This document shows, one piece after another, positions 7,558-17,700 of a stretch of 64,000 bases of DNA. Made by a program: the position numbers and the translations under genes. Each line of letters opens with the position of its first letter. Within the stretch, counting starts at the first letter, position 1. The notes under the pieces were generated by a model. The model did no database searches, had not been told where the DNA came from, and worked only from the letters and a program-made list of their open reading frames with translations. Source of the stretch: CAZWCX01 sp964632945 (GTDB taxonomy: Bacteria; Planctomycetota; MHYJ01; WSZJ01; CAZWCX01). The stretch lies in the NCBI GenBank assembly GCA_964632945.1, contig CAZWCX010000025.1:1-64000 (forward strand), given 5' to 3'.

Positions 7558-8238
7558 ATGAGACTCGCCCTTGCGGCGATCGTCGTCGCCGGAATTCTCG
7601 GCGCCGCGCGGCTGGTCGCGCAGGAGCTGCCGCGCTGCCCGAAGGAGGGGTGCGGCCAGACCGTCCACTCGTCGTGGTGGAAGCACTGCCCGATGTGCGG
7701 AGGGGCCCTGCCGGCCTTCGCGCTCGACGGCGCCGCGACGCCGCAGGAGGCGATCCTCGGCAACGTCTACGTCCACGGCGGGCTCGGGATCCGCGTGGAG
7801 TGCCCGAACCAGGGCTGGCAGATCCTCAAGGGAAAGGGGGCCCGCGACCTGCACCCCAGCGCAACGATGGCGATGACCTGCGACCCGGGGTTCTATGCCC
7901 TGCTGATCGTCAAGGAGATCCCCGGGTCCACGCTCGAGCAGTACGCCGAACAGGTGGTGCCTTCGCTCAAGCCGGTGGAGACGGTCGAAAACGAGACGCG
8001 AACGGTCGACGGCCGGAAGGCGATCGTGCGCACGTTCCGCGGCAAGAAACAGGACATCGACTTCGTCTTTCGCATCCTCGTCGCCGAGGACGGCGGTCGC
8101 AAGGTGCAGGTGGTCTGCTGGGCGCTTGCGCCGGACTATGACAAGCCGGAAGGGAAGGAGCAGGTGGGGCGGATCATCGACTCCTTCCGGTTCGTCGCGC
8201 CGGCGGCAACGGGCGGGCATGACCGGGAGGGGAAGTAG
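7558..8238 (+). CDS. secreted protein with a zinc-ribbon-like head
   Basis: This encodes 226 residues. A signal peptide (about 1-21, ending LVAQE) is followed by two Cys pairs, CPKEGC and CPMCG (about 25-48), that look like a treble-clef/zinc ribbon. An alpha/beta domain (about 60-215) follows, containing GLGIRVECPNQGWQI and ending VGRIIDSFRF; its overall pattern recalls secreted PsbP/DUF1795-like folds, a weak resemblance only. GGAG precedes the ATG. The gene is two bases upstream of the aldolase gene, so the two are probably co-transcribed, although no metabolic link is obvious. Confidence 0.7.
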   Translation: MRLALAAIVVAGILGAARLVAQELPRCPKEGCGQTVHSSWWKHCPMCGGALPAFALDGAATPQEAILGNVYVHGGLGIRVECPNQGWQILKGKGARDLHPSATMAMTCDPGFYALLIVKEIPGSTLEQYAEQVVPSLKPVETVENETRTVDGRKAIVRTFRGKKQDIDFVFRILVAEDGGRKVQVVCWALAPDYDKPEGKEQVGRIIDSFRFVAPAATGGHDREGK

Positions 8239-8240
8239 CG

Positions 8241-8846
8241 GTGTCGGAGCGGGAGGAGACCGGCCGCCGGATCCTGGCGGCGCGATGGATCGCCGTGGTG
8301 CGCGAATCGACGGAAGCCGCGGGTCGTCGGGCGGTCGAGGCGCTCGCCGCCGGGGAAGCGCCGGTGGTGGAAATCACGTTGACGACGCCGGGCGCGCTGG
8401 AACGGATCGGCGCGCTGGCCGCGCGGGCGGCCGGGCCGTTGGTCGGCGCGGGGTCGGTCCTGGACGAGGCGGGGGCGCGGGCGGCGCGGGCGGCCGGGGC
8501 GCGTTTCCTGGTCTCGCCGGTCGCGCCGCCGGGACTGGCGCGCGTGGCGCGGGTGCAGGACGCCTTTCTCGTCCTCGGCGGGCTCACTCCGGCGGAGCTG
8601 TGGGCCGCCCGCGCGGCCGGGGCGGACCTGGTGAAGGTCTTTCCGATCGGTTCGGTCGGCGGCCCCGACTACCTGCGCCGGGTGCTCGGGCCGTTTCCGG
8701 ATCTGCCGCTGCTGGCCAGCGGCGGGATCGAGCCGGCGGCGATCCCGGACTACTTCGCCGCGGGCGCGCGCGTGGTCGGGGTCGCGCGCGGCTGGCCGGA
8801 TGAGGCGTCCGTGCGGGCGGTCGGCGCACGGGTCCGCGGCGGCTGA
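8241..8846 (+). CDS. KDPG/KHG-type aldolase
   Basis: This 201-aa single-domain class I aldolase has a GTG start preceded by GGGAGGGGAAG, two bases after the previous stop. The Schiff-base lysine is in ADLVKVFPIG (Lys132) and the general acid/base Glu in VVEITL (Glu44), matching Lys133 and Glu45 of E. coli Eda. The Arg of E. coli VTLRT, which contacts the substrate carboxylate, is replaced by Thr (ITLTT). The exact substrate (KDPG, KDPGal or 4-hydroxy-2-oxoglutarate) is therefore uncertain. No edd or other Entner-Doudoroff gene lies nearby. The product is cytosolic and yields pyruvate plus an aldehyde. Confidence 0.85.
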   Translation: MSEREETGRRILAARWIAVVRESTEAAGRRAVEALAAGEAPVVEITLTTPGALERIGALAARAAGPLVGAGSVLDEAGARAARAAGARFLVSPVAPPGLARVARVQDAFLVLGGLTPAELWAARAAGADLVKVFPIGSVGGPDYLRRVLGPFPDLPLLASGGIEPAAIPDYFAAGARVVGVARGWPDEASVRAVGARVRGG

Positions 8847-8864
8847 CCCGCGGGGGCGCGCGGG

Positions 8865-11054
8865 CTACTTGCCCGAATTCGACGGTCCCGCGCCCAGGTT
8901 CTCGAGCGCCGCGCGGGCGTCCTCCAGGTCGGGGTCGACGCGAAGCGCCTCCTCGAACGACCGGCGCGCCCCTTCGGCATCCGGCGCGTCATCCGCGTGC
9001 AGCCGGCCGAGGGCCCGGGCGCAGAGCCGCTGAGCGGGGGCGAGACCCGAAGATTCCGCCGCCAATGCCGCGGCGTCGGCGGCCAGCGTCCGGCGCCATT
9101 CCGCGTCGGGCGCGCCTCCCGTCCCGCTCGCAAGGGCGTCGGCCGCGAGCCACAGGCGCTCGTACCGCGCGGGCGGAAAGCCGTCCTGCTTGCCGAGGGC
9201 GGTCTCGATCTCCGCGGCCGCCGCGGCCCGATCCCGCAGGGCGCGCAAGACCCGGGCCCGCTGCACGTGCGGCTCGGGCCGCGCGGGGGCCTTCGCCGAA
9301 GCCTCGTGCGCCGCCTCCTCGACGGGCGCCAGGAACGCGGCGGCGCGCGTCCCGGGGTCGCCGCCGGCGCGGCGGATCAGGACCACGGCCTTCACGCTCG
9401 AATCGGCGATCCGCCGGACCGCATCGACGACCTCGTCTTCGAGCCGACGCTTTTCCCGCTCCGCCGCTTCCCGCTCCAGGCGCACCCGCGCGCGCTCCGC
9501 CTCCGCCTCCCAGGCCTGCTGGGCGGCGCTGAGCGCCACGACCACCGCCAGCACCGCCGCGCCGGCCAGCGCCGCGGTCGCCCGCCGGCGGCGCACCCAT
9601 CGACGCAACCGCCCGAGCCATCCTTCCGGACGCGCGTGGATCGATTCGCCCGCGAGAAACCGGGCACAATCGTCCGCCAGGGCCCGGGCACTCGCGTAGC
9701 GCCGGGGCTTCTCGCGCGCCGTGGCCACGAGGCAAATCGTCTCGGCGTCCCGGTCCAGGTCGCGGACCCACTTCGACGGCGGCGGCGGTTCCTCCCGCGC
9801 GATCGTCAGCATCGCCTCCGACGGGGAAGCCTGCGGGTAGGCGCGCCGTCCCGTGAGCAACTCGTACAGGACGGCCCCGATCTGGTAGACGTCGCTTTGA
9901 GCGTCGACCGCGGACATCCCCTCGTTCACGTGCTCGGGACTCATGTAGGCCGGCGTCCCCAGCAACGCCCCCGTGCGGGTCGCCCCCGCGGCATCGGCGC
10001 CCTGGGCCATCTTCGCCAGGCCGAAATCCATCACCCGCACGCGCCCGGAGCCGTCGATCAGGACGTTTTGCGGCTTGAGATCCCGGTGGAGCACACCGGC
10101 GTCATGCGCGGCCTGAACCGCCTCCGCCATTTCGCGCACCCAGCGGATCGCCTGCGGGGCCGGCAGCCCCGCGGATCCGCCGCGAGCGGTCCGATCCTCC
10201 AGCACCCGGGAGAGCGTGAGCCCCTCCACGTACTCCATCGCCATGTACGTGCGACCGTCCTCCTCGCCGATGTCGTGCACGGCCACGATGCCCGGATGGT
10301 GCAGGCGCGCCATCGCCTGGGCCTCGCGGCGGAAGCGCTGGAGTTCTTCCCGGGACGCGTCCTCCCCCGCGCGCAACACCTTGACCGCGCATTCCGCGTG
10401 CAGACCGACGTGCCAGGCCTTGTAGACCACCCCCATCCCGCCGTGCCCGAGCACCTCGCGAAGTTCGTATTTGCCCAGGCGCCGGGGCTCTCCCGCGGAT
10501 CGGCGCGCCGGCGCGAGCGGACGAGGAGGCGGCAGCACGCCCTCGTCGCGGGCGGTCGTCCCGGCGGCATCGTCGTCGGACGGAAGCGTGGCGGTCGGAT
10601 CCTGCAACCGCGCGTCCTCCGCCTCCGCCTCTTCGAGCACTCGCCGCGCTTCTTCCCCCTGCCCGGCCGACAGCGCCCCTTGAGCGATCAGCGTCTCCTC
10701 CAGGCGCGGCGAGGACGCCCCGGCGTCCGGGCCGGCCAAGCGGGCGCGCAAGGCGGCCTGGACGACCCCGGGAGACGCCCACCCGCGCGCCAGCACGAGC
10801 GCGGCGGCGCGCCACGCCCGCGCCTGCGCGGGGACGCGGCCGTCGACCCGGCGCCAGATTCCCAGATGCCGCGCGTACAGATCGGCCACCCGCACGGGCG
10901 TGAGGAGACTCCGCTCGACGAGCACCAGCGCCAGCGGGGGAACGGGGCTCTCGGCGGCCTGCGCCCGGCGCGCGTCGCGCATCTGCGCGGACGTGAGCAA
11001 ACCGCCGCGAAGGGCGGCTTCCGCGAAGGCGGCGTCCAGCGACTCCGTCGTCAT
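8865..11054 (-). CDS. K1: transmembrane Ser/Thr kinase with short TPR tail
   Basis: This 729-aa protein has an N-terminal module (about 5-65, with GLLTSAQM and VERSLLTPVRV) shared with K3, K4, K6 and K7. A Hanks kinase domain (about 195-490) has P-loop GHGGMG, Lys225, HRDLKPQN with catalytic Asp325, DFG at 343-345 and TPAYMSPEH. One transmembrane helix (about 503-525) precedes a charged coiled segment and a short TPR region. All key catalytic residues are present. The kinase should be cytoplasmic and the tail extracytoplasmic. It is the smallest of the array. The kinase insert ETICLVATAREK differs from the LKAMAREK of its paralogues. Its ATG overlaps the K2 stop by four bases (ATGA), indicating translational coupling. 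Confidence 0.93.
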   Translation of the reverse strand: MTTESLDAAFAEAALRGGLLTSAQMRDARRAQAAESPVPPLALVLVERSLLTPVRVADLYARHLGIWRRVDGRVPAQARAWRAAALVLARGWASPGVVQAALRARLAGPDAGASSPRLEETLIAQGALSAGQGEEARRVLEEAEAEDARLQDPTATLPSDDDAAGTTARDEGVLPPPRPLAPARRSAGEPRRLGKYELREVLGHGGMGVVYKAWHVGLHAECAVKVLRAGEDASREELQRFRREAQAMARLHHPGIVAVHDIGEEDGRTYMAMEYVEGLTLSRVLEDRTARGGSAGLPAPQAIRWVREMAEAVQAAHDAGVLHRDLKPQNVLIDGSGRVRVMDFGLAKMAQGADAAGATRTGALLGTPAYMSPEHVNEGMSAVDAQSDVYQIGAVLYELLTGRRAYPQASPSEAMLTIAREEPPPPSKWVRDLDRDAETICLVATAREKPRRYASARALADDCARFLAGESIHARPEGWLGRLRRWVRRRRATAALAGAAVLAVVVALSAAQQAWEAEAERARVRLEREAAEREKRRLEDEVVDAVRRIADSSVKAVVLIRRAGGDPGTRAAAFLAPVEEAAHEASAKAPARPEPHVQRARVLRALRDRAAAAAEIETALGKQDGFPPARYERLWLAADALASGTGGAPDAEWRRTLAADAAALAAESSGLAPAQRLCARALGRLHADDAPDAEGARRSFEEALRVDPDLEDARAALENLGAGPSNSGK

Positions 11055-14000
11055 CGCCCCTCCCCCGCCTCCGCGGCCCAGCGCGCCACCTCGTGCCGCA
11101 AGGGATCGTCCCGGGTCGCGCGCCGCTCGAACTCCGCGAAGTCGCGCGCGGCCTCTTCCCGCCGACCCTGCCGCAGCCGTGCCAATCCGCGCGCGGCATA
11201 GGCATAGTACGGCTGATCCGGGTTCAACGCGAGCGCCCGTTCCGCCGCCGCCACCGCCTCGTCCGCCCGCCCCGATCGGGCCAACAGCAGCGCCCGCTCC
11301 GCGTGGATGCGGGGGTATCGCGGCCACCGTTGTTCCGCCGCGTCGTAATCCGCGAACGCGGCTTCGGTTTCGCCCAAAGCCGCGCAGGCCGACGCGCGCC
11401 CGAGCAGGGCCTCCGCCTCCCCCGGCTGGAGGTCGAGCGCGCGACCGTACGCTTCCACCGCGCCGCGCCAAAGCGCGCCCGCCCGCTCCCCGTCCGCGGC
11501 CCCCTTGCGCGCAGCCGCGACCCGCGCGTCGGCGAGTTCCTTCCACAGATCCACGCGTCGCGGATTCACCTTGACCGCCTGTTCCCCATCGGCGAGCGCC
11601 TGCTCGTACCGGTCCCCCGGATCCTCGCCGCGCGCCCACAGGGCGTCCGCCCAACTGCGGTAGGCCCCCGAGCGGCGATTCCACGACTCCGGGCGACCGG
11701 GGTTCCGCTGGAGCGCGCCGGAAAAGTCCTCGATCGCGGCCCGGTAGTCGTCGTCCGGCGACTCGCCCCGGCCCGCCCGATAGAGCCCGAGGTTCAACCG
11801 GGCGCTCCCCCGGCCCATCCACGATTCGTCGCGGGCGGGGTTGAGCTCGATGGCGCGGCCGAAGTCCTCCGCCGCCGCGGCGTAGGCCGGTGCCGGGTCG
11901 CGCCCGAGCGCCTGCTCCAGGTATCCGCGGTTGACCTGCGCCGTCGCCCGCCGCAACCAGGTCTCGTCGCGCCGCGGGTTGCGCGCCAGCGCCTCGCCGA
12001 GATCGGCGACGGCGGCATCGAGGAGCTCGGTGGCGTCCCGTCCGCGCGAGAGGCGATAGGCCGCCCAGTTGATCCGCAGGTTACCGCGCTTCAACCACGA
12101 CTCGTCGCTCGACGGGTTCAGCCGCACCGCTTCGGCGAAGTCCTGCAGCGCCGCCTCGTAGAGCTCCCCGGGATCCTCGCCGCGCTGGATCCGGTGGGCC
12201 CCCCAATTGGTGCGGGCGATCCCGCGCTTGACCCAGGTCTCCTCGCGCGTCGGGTTGCGACGCAGCGCCTCCTCGAAGTCCGCCAGCGCGGCGGTGTAGA
12301 GGGCGACCGGATCCTCTCCGCGCGCGACCGCGAAGTTGCCGGCATTGGCGCGCGCGAGGCCGCGGCGCATCCAGGTCTCGTCGTCCCCCGGGTCGAGCGC
12401 CAGCGCCCGGGTCAGGTCCTCGACGGCGAGGGCATACTGTGCGCGCGGATCCCGGCCGCGCGCCGACATCCGGTTGGCCTGGTTGATCCGCGCCAACCCT
12501 CGGCTCCGATGCACCTCCGGGCGATCCGGCCGCAGCTCGGCGGACTTCCCCAGGTCCGCCATGGCCGCGTCGAAGAGCGCCGTGGCGTCCTGCCCGCGCT
12601 CGGCGCGCGCGTACGCCTCGTTCACGCGCGCGCTGCCGCGCGCCTCCCAGAGGTCCGCGCGCTCCGGGGCGAGCTCGAGCGCCCGGGTCAGGTCCTCCAC
12701 GGCGGCGGCAAAGTCCGGGAACGGATCCACGCCGCGCTGCCATTTCCTCACCGCCGCGTCCTGCCGCACGCGCGCCCGTCCCTCCAGGAACGGGACATAC
12801 CCGCGGTCGCGCGCCAGGCCACGCGCGAACCACTCGGCGGCCGCGTCCGGACCCTCCTGCCGGAAGGCCAGGTGCGCGCGCGCCTCCCACGCCTCCTCCA
12901 GGTCCGGCTCCAGCCGCACGGCCTCGTCCAGCGCGCGGGCCGCCGCCGCAACGTTCCCGTCGAGGTGGGCGAGCATTCCCCGGCCGCACTGACCCGGGGC
13001 CGGGCCGATCTCGCCCGCCGCTTCCGCCGCGGCCAGCAGGTCGTGCCGCGCCTCCTCGCGCAACCGCCGCGCCTCGTCGTCCTCGACCTCCGCCGCGGTC
13101 GGTTCGCGCGCCGCCCCTCCGCCCTGGATCGCGCCGCCCCCCCGCTGCGCCATCTCTTCGCCGCGGAGACGCAGCCACTCGCGCCGGCGATCCCGCAAGT
13201 GCGCGTCGTACGCGCGGAGCAGGAGCAGGCCGCGCTCGTAGCGGGCGCGCGGATGCGCCGGGTCGATGGTCAGCGCCCGCTCCTGGGCCGCCCGGGCGTC
13301 GTCGAACCGGAGCAGGGCGCGGTACATCCGGCCGAGATGGTAGTGGGGCTCGGCCAGGTCCGGGGCGCGCGCCAACGCTCGTGCAGCGGCTTCCTGCAGC
13401 GGTCCCAGGAACGCCGCTTCCGCCTCGTGCATGCGCCCGCCGGCCCGGCGCACGAGGAGCGCGCCGGTCAGGTTCGCGCGCGCGGCGAGACGGAGCCCGG
13501 CCAGGATCTCCGCTTCCAGACGACGCCGCTCCTCCGCCGCTTCTTCGAGGGCGCGGCGCGCCTCGCCGCTCTCCCGATCGGCCCGGCGCGTGTCCCATCC
13601 CGCCTGCACGGCCGCCGCCAGCGCGATCGCGGCCGCCGCCGCGAGCGCGGTGAACCCCTTGCGCCGGCGCGCCCACCGGACCGCCCGTTCCCGGCCGGTC
13701 TCGCGCCGCGCCGAGATCGCCTCCCCGGCCTCGTATCGGGCGCAGTCGAGCGCGAGCTCCCGCGCGCTTCGGTATCGCCGCGACTTCTCCCGCGCCATCG
13801 CCTTGAGACAGATCGTCTCCGCGTCCCGGTCCAGCGCGGGTCGCAATCGTCGCGGCGCGACCGGCTCCTGCTGCGCCACACGCAGCATCACCTCGGTCAC
13901 GCTGCTCCCCTCGTACGGGCACCGCCCGGTCAGCATCTCGTACAGGATGGCCCCCAGTTGATAGACGTCGGACTGCGGATCCACTTCGGTCATGCCGCGC

Positions 14001-14719
14001 TCGACGTGCTCCGGGCTCATGTAGGCGGGGGTCCCGATCAATTCTCCCGTGCGGGTGGCGACGGAGCCCTCCCCTTCCTCGAGTTTGGCAAGACCGAAGT
14101 CCATCAGCTTGGCCCGGCCGGCGGCGTCGATCAGCACGTTCGCCGGCTTCAGATCCCGATGGAGCACCCCGGCCTGATGGGCGGCCTCGAGCGCCTCCGC
14201 CATCTGCCGAAGCAGTCCGACGGCCGCCCGCGGTTCCATCCCCTGCTCCCGTCCCTCCGCCAGCACCCCCGCGAGCGTCCGTCCCGGGACGAACTCCATC
14301 GCCAGGAAGGTCCGCCCGTCCTCTTCGCCGACGTCGTATACGGCCACGATACCGGGGTGATGCAGGCGGGCCAGGGCGTGCGCCTCCCGGCGGAATCGGT
14401 GCACGTCCTCCTCCGAGGCGTCGGCCCCGGCGAGCAGGACCTTGAGCGCGCAGTGGGTGCGCAGCCCGGGATGCCAGGCCTTGTAGACGGCGCCCATGCC
14501 GCCGCGTCCCAGCAACTCGATGAGCTCGTACGGGCCGAGCCGCGGTCCCTCGGGGAGAGACTGCGGGGAGGGCCCGGTCCCGGCCTCCGCGCTCGCGCCG
14601 GGATCCCAGAGCACCGTGCCGCCCTCGGGAGCGCCGGCCGTGCCGTCGCACGGCAGGGTCTCCTCCGCGCCGCGACCGGTCTCGGTCGCATCGTTCGGGA
14701 CGTCCGACCCTGCGCTCAC
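11051..14719 (-). CDS. K2: transmembrane Ser/Thr kinase with long 46-residue TPR array
   Basis: This 1222-aa protein starts at a GTG preceded by GGGAGGAG. An acidic/Gly-rich head of about 60 residues lacks the shared N-terminal module. The kinase domain (about 62-350) has GRGGMG, Lys93, HRDLKPAN with Asp189, and DFG 207-209. A transmembrane helix (about 364-380) and the conserved ALLVRRAGG segment follow, then TPR units to the C-terminus. From about residue 690 the units are exactly 46 residues long, each with an RGxDP loop, for example NFAVARGEDPVALY. It is fully catalytic by motif. The ending overlaps K1 by four bases and K3 ends 37 bp upstream, so it sits inside one transcription unit. The substrate and signal are unknown. 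Confidence 0.94.
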   Translation of the reverse strand: MSAGSDVPNDATETGRGAEETLPCDGTAGAPEGGTVLWDPGASAEAGTGPSPQSLPEGPRLGPYELIELLGRGGMGAVYKAWHPGLRTHCALKVLLAGADASEEDVHRFRREAHALARLHHPGIVAVYDVGEEDGRTFLAMEFVPGRTLAGVLAEGREQGMEPRAAVGLLRQMAEALEAAHQAGVLHRDLKPANVLIDAAGRAKLMDFGLAKLEEGEGSVATRTGELIGTPAYMSPEHVERGMTEVDPQSDVYQLGAILYEMLTGRCPYEGSSVTEVMLRVAQQEPVAPRRLRPALDRDAETICLKAMAREKSRRYRSARELALDCARYEAGEAISARRETGRERAVRWARRRKGFTALAAAAAIALAAAVQAGWDTRRADRESGEARRALEEAAEERRRLEAEILAGLRLAARANLTGALLVRRAGGRMHEAEAAFLGPLQEAAARALARAPDLAEPHYHLGRMYRALLRFDDARAAQERALTIDPAHPRARYERGLLLLRAYDAHLRDRRREWLRLRGEEMAQRGGGAIQGGGAAREPTAAEVEDDEARRLREEARHDLLAAAEAAGEIGPAPGQCGRGMLAHLDGNVAAAARALDEAVRLEPDLEEAWEARAHLAFRQEGPDAAAEWFARGLARDRGYVPFLEGRARVRQDAAVRKWQRGVDPFPDFAAAVEDLTRALELAPERADLWEARGSARVNEAYARAERGQDATALFDAAMADLGKSAELRPDRPEVHRSRGLARINQANRMSARGRDPRAQYALAVEDLTRALALDPGDDETWMRRGLARANAGNFAVARGEDPVALYTAALADFEEALRRNPTREETWVKRGIARTNWGAHRIQRGEDPGELYEAALQDFAEAVRLNPSSDESWLKRGNLRINWAAYRLSRGRDATELLDAAVADLGEALARNPRRDETWLRRATAQVNRGYLEQALGRDPAPAYAAAAEDFGRAIELNPARDESWMGRGSARLNLGLYRAGRGESPDDDYRAAIEDFSGALQRNPGRPESWNRRSGAYRSWADALWARGEDPGDRYEQALADGEQAVKVNPRRVDLWKELADARVAAARKGAADGERAGALWRGAVEAYGRALDLQPGEAEALLGRASACAALGETEAAFADYDAAEQRWPRYPRIHAERALLLARSGRADEAVAAAERALALNPDQPYYAYAARGLARLRQGRREEAARDFAEFERRATRDDPLRHEVARWAAEAGEGR
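11543..12649 (-). repeat. 138-bp (46-residue) tandem TPR-coding repeats in K2
   Basis: Tryptophan codons of successive units lie at 12647, 12371, 12233, 12095, 11957, 11819, 11681 and 11543. Every interval is 138 bp (once 276). Each unit carries a W..RG.AR.N helix, an RGxDP loop and a YxxAxxDFxxAxxLNP helix. The repeat is conserved in protein rather than in DNA. Confidence 0.88.
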
Positions 14720-14756
14720 CCGCTTCTCCTCCCGGCGACGATTCGCCGGACCGGGG

Positions 14757-17700
14757 CTATTTCGCCCCCGGGATCGAATCCACGCACTCCCGCCAGCGCG
14801 GATCCCCGCGCAGCGGCGTCAGTGCCTCGTCCGCCTCGAGCGACGGTCGGTCGAGGGCCCCGAGGCGGATCGCCTCCCGCAGGTGGTAAAAGGCGCGATC
14901 CCGAAGCGCCTTCGCGTCCCCGGGCGGGGGTTTCGCCGCGCCGGCGCGGGCGAGGAGCGCGGCCAGGTCGTAGTGCCCGTCGGCCAGCCACGCCGCAAGC
15001 TCGGCCGCGGGGATCTTCGACTCCGTCGCGCCCGGCGTGCGCGCGGGATCGGCGTTCAAGGCGAGCGCCCGCTCCAGGAGGAGGCGCGCGTCGGCCGCGC
15101 GACCGGCCGCCAGGTCCTCGTCCGCGCGGGCCAGCAGGCCGATCCAGCCCTCGGGCTCGCGTTCGATCAGGAGGCCGATGCGCGCCTCGGCGAGCCTGTC
15201 CGCAAACGCGGGCACCGCGGTCGGGTCGAGGCGCGCGGCCGCCTCGAAGTCCGCCACCGCCCCTTCCCAGTTCCGCAGCCAGGTGGACAACCATCCTCTC
15301 CGCCAGCGCGCGCCCGCGTCCGACGGGTTCAGCTCGACGGCCCGATCGAGGCTGCGACGACCCTCGGCACGGGCCACCGCCGGGTCCTGTCCCGCGTCCT
15401 CGAGCCAGGTGGAGAGACCCATCCAGGCATCGCCCCGGAGTCTCCAGGCATCGGCCCGCCGCGGATCCCCGGCGAGGACGACGTCCAGGTCCTCGAGGGC
15501 CTGCCGGTAGTGCGTCTGCGGATCCTGCCCGCGCGCCTTGCGGCGCTGCGCGGCATCCAGAACGAGGACGGCGCGACCCGTGCGGGCCTCCGCCGTCCGG
15601 GGCGCGAGCTCCAGCGTCTTGCCATGGTCCGCGATCGCCGCGGCAAAATGCGGCTCCGGGTCGCCGCCCCGCGCGGCTGCGGACACCCCCCGATTCGTGT
15701 TCACCGTCGCACGCTGGAGCCAGGCGTCGGGGAGTTGCGCGTCCCGGGCCACGGCCCGGTCCGCGTCGGCCAGGGCGGACTGGAAGTGACGTTCCGCCGG
15801 CTCCCCGCGGCGGGATGCGGCCACGCCCCAATGCATGTGGAGTTGCGAACGAGCCACCCATGCCTGAGCCCACGCCGCGTGCGCGGTCACGCCGCGATCA
15901 TAGGCGTCGAGGGCCCGGGTGAATGCGTCGGTCGGCTCGTCCCCGCGGGCCAGGGCGGCGAGACCCGCGGATTCTTCGGCGCGACCGAGCTGAAGCCACG
16001 CATCGCCGCTCGCCGGCCGGCGTTCCGCCACCCAGCGAAAGTCTTCGACCGCCTGCTCGTATTCGGGACGGGGGTCTTCGCCGCGCCCGTCGAGCGCCTT
16101 CCCCCGGTCCATCGCCAGCATCCCCCGCTGCATCCGTGCGGGGACCGACTCGGGGTCGAGGCGCATCGCCGTCTCGAGGGCGGCCGCCGCGGCCCGGCGG
16201 TCCGGCCCGGCGTCCCCTCCGGCCGCCTCCTTCTCCTCCGCCTGCTCGGACCGGATCACCGCTGCGTAGACGTGAAGGTCCGCATGGCCGGGTTCCCGCT
16301 CGAGGGCGCGCTGCAGACTTGCGTCGGCCTCCGCGAACGCGCCGCCGGAATCCCCTCCCGACGCCCGGCGATGGCGACCGAGGTCGATGGCGACCAGCGC
16401 CCGGCCGATCCAGCCTTCGACCCGGTCCGGGAACGACTCCTGGAGCCGGGCATACTCGTGGACGGAGTTCTCCCAGAGCGGCTCCGGATCCCCCCGCCGG
16501 CGGGACCGCGCGAGGCCCCATTGATGCAGGACCTCCCCGCAGCCCCGCGCAGGCTCGCGGAGCGTTCCGTCGTGGTCGCGGGCGCGCGCGAAGTCATTGA
16601 GCGCCCCCTGGTACGCCGCCGCCGGATCGCCGCCGCGAACGAACTGCGCCTCCGCAGTCGCCATGCGCAGGATGGCGCGCTTGACGTAGAGCACGGCCCG
16701 GGATGGATCCAGCTCCAGGCCCTTCGAGAAATCCGCCTCGGCGGCGGCATACCCTGCCGCGGGATCTTCGCCCCGCCGCTCCCCTTCCTGCGCGGCGAGG
16801 AGGCGCGCGTCCCCCCGTCCTTCCCAGAAGGGAACGTATCCCTGGTCCACTTGCAGGCCGCGGGAGAAGGTTGCGACCGCGCGCGGGAACTCCTGAACGA
16901 GAACGGCCAGGCCCGCAATCCCGTCGTAGGCCTCCTCGAGCGTGGACTCCTCGGCGATCGCCTGCTCGAGCAAGTCGAACGACCGCTCCAGGTCCTCCGC
17001 CCGGCCCATGTGGAAGAGGTAGAGGCCCCGCGCGCACGACGCGCGCGCCCGGGATAGCCCGCCGCCCGCGCCGATCCGATCGAGTCGCTCGAGGTCGGCG
17101 CGGACGGTTTTCTGCCAGCTCGCGACCTCCGGGTCGCGGGCGAGCAGGGCCTCGGCATCCGGCGGGACGCCGGCCGGGGCGACCGGACCTGCTCCGGGAA
17201 GCCGGCGGCGCGCGCCGAGCTCGAATTCCCGGCGCAGCTCGCCGCGGCGTTCGCCGATCCGGCGCGACAGCAGGATGGCGCGCTCGTACAGGCTCGGCGC
17301 GTGGTCGAGTTCCTTGGCGAGCGCCCGCTCCTGTTCCGCGAGCGCTTCGGGGAAGCGCAAGAGGGCGCGATACAGGCGTCCGAGCCGATGATGCGGTTCG
17401 GCCAGCGCCGGGGCCTTCGCCGCCGCCTCCGCCGCGGCGTCCCGCAACGGTTCCAGAAAGCCGGCTTCGGCGTCACGCAATCGCCCGCCGGCGCGGCGCA
17501 CCTGAAGGGCCCCGGTGAGGTTCGTTTCGGCGACGCGCCGGAGGTTGCGCAGGACTTCCTCCTGCAGGCGTCGCCGTCCTTCCTCGGCCGCGAGTTGCTC
17601 GGCGCGGATCCGCTCCCGCTCCTGTCCGGCCCGCTGGGCTTGCCGCGCCGAAACGGCCGCAACGGCGAACGCGGCCGACCCGGCGAGGGTCAGGAGCGCG

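Noticed and set aside
11543..12649. The 138-bp tandem periodicity as a CRISPR or satellite repeat
   Set aside because: Similarity is at protein level and in frame; DNA units are diverged and there are no identical repeats with unique spacers.
10993..15922. Other long plus-strand frames opposite the kinase array
   Set aside because: They mirror the repeat period of the TPR-coding strand and have no ribosome-binding sites or recognisable domains.
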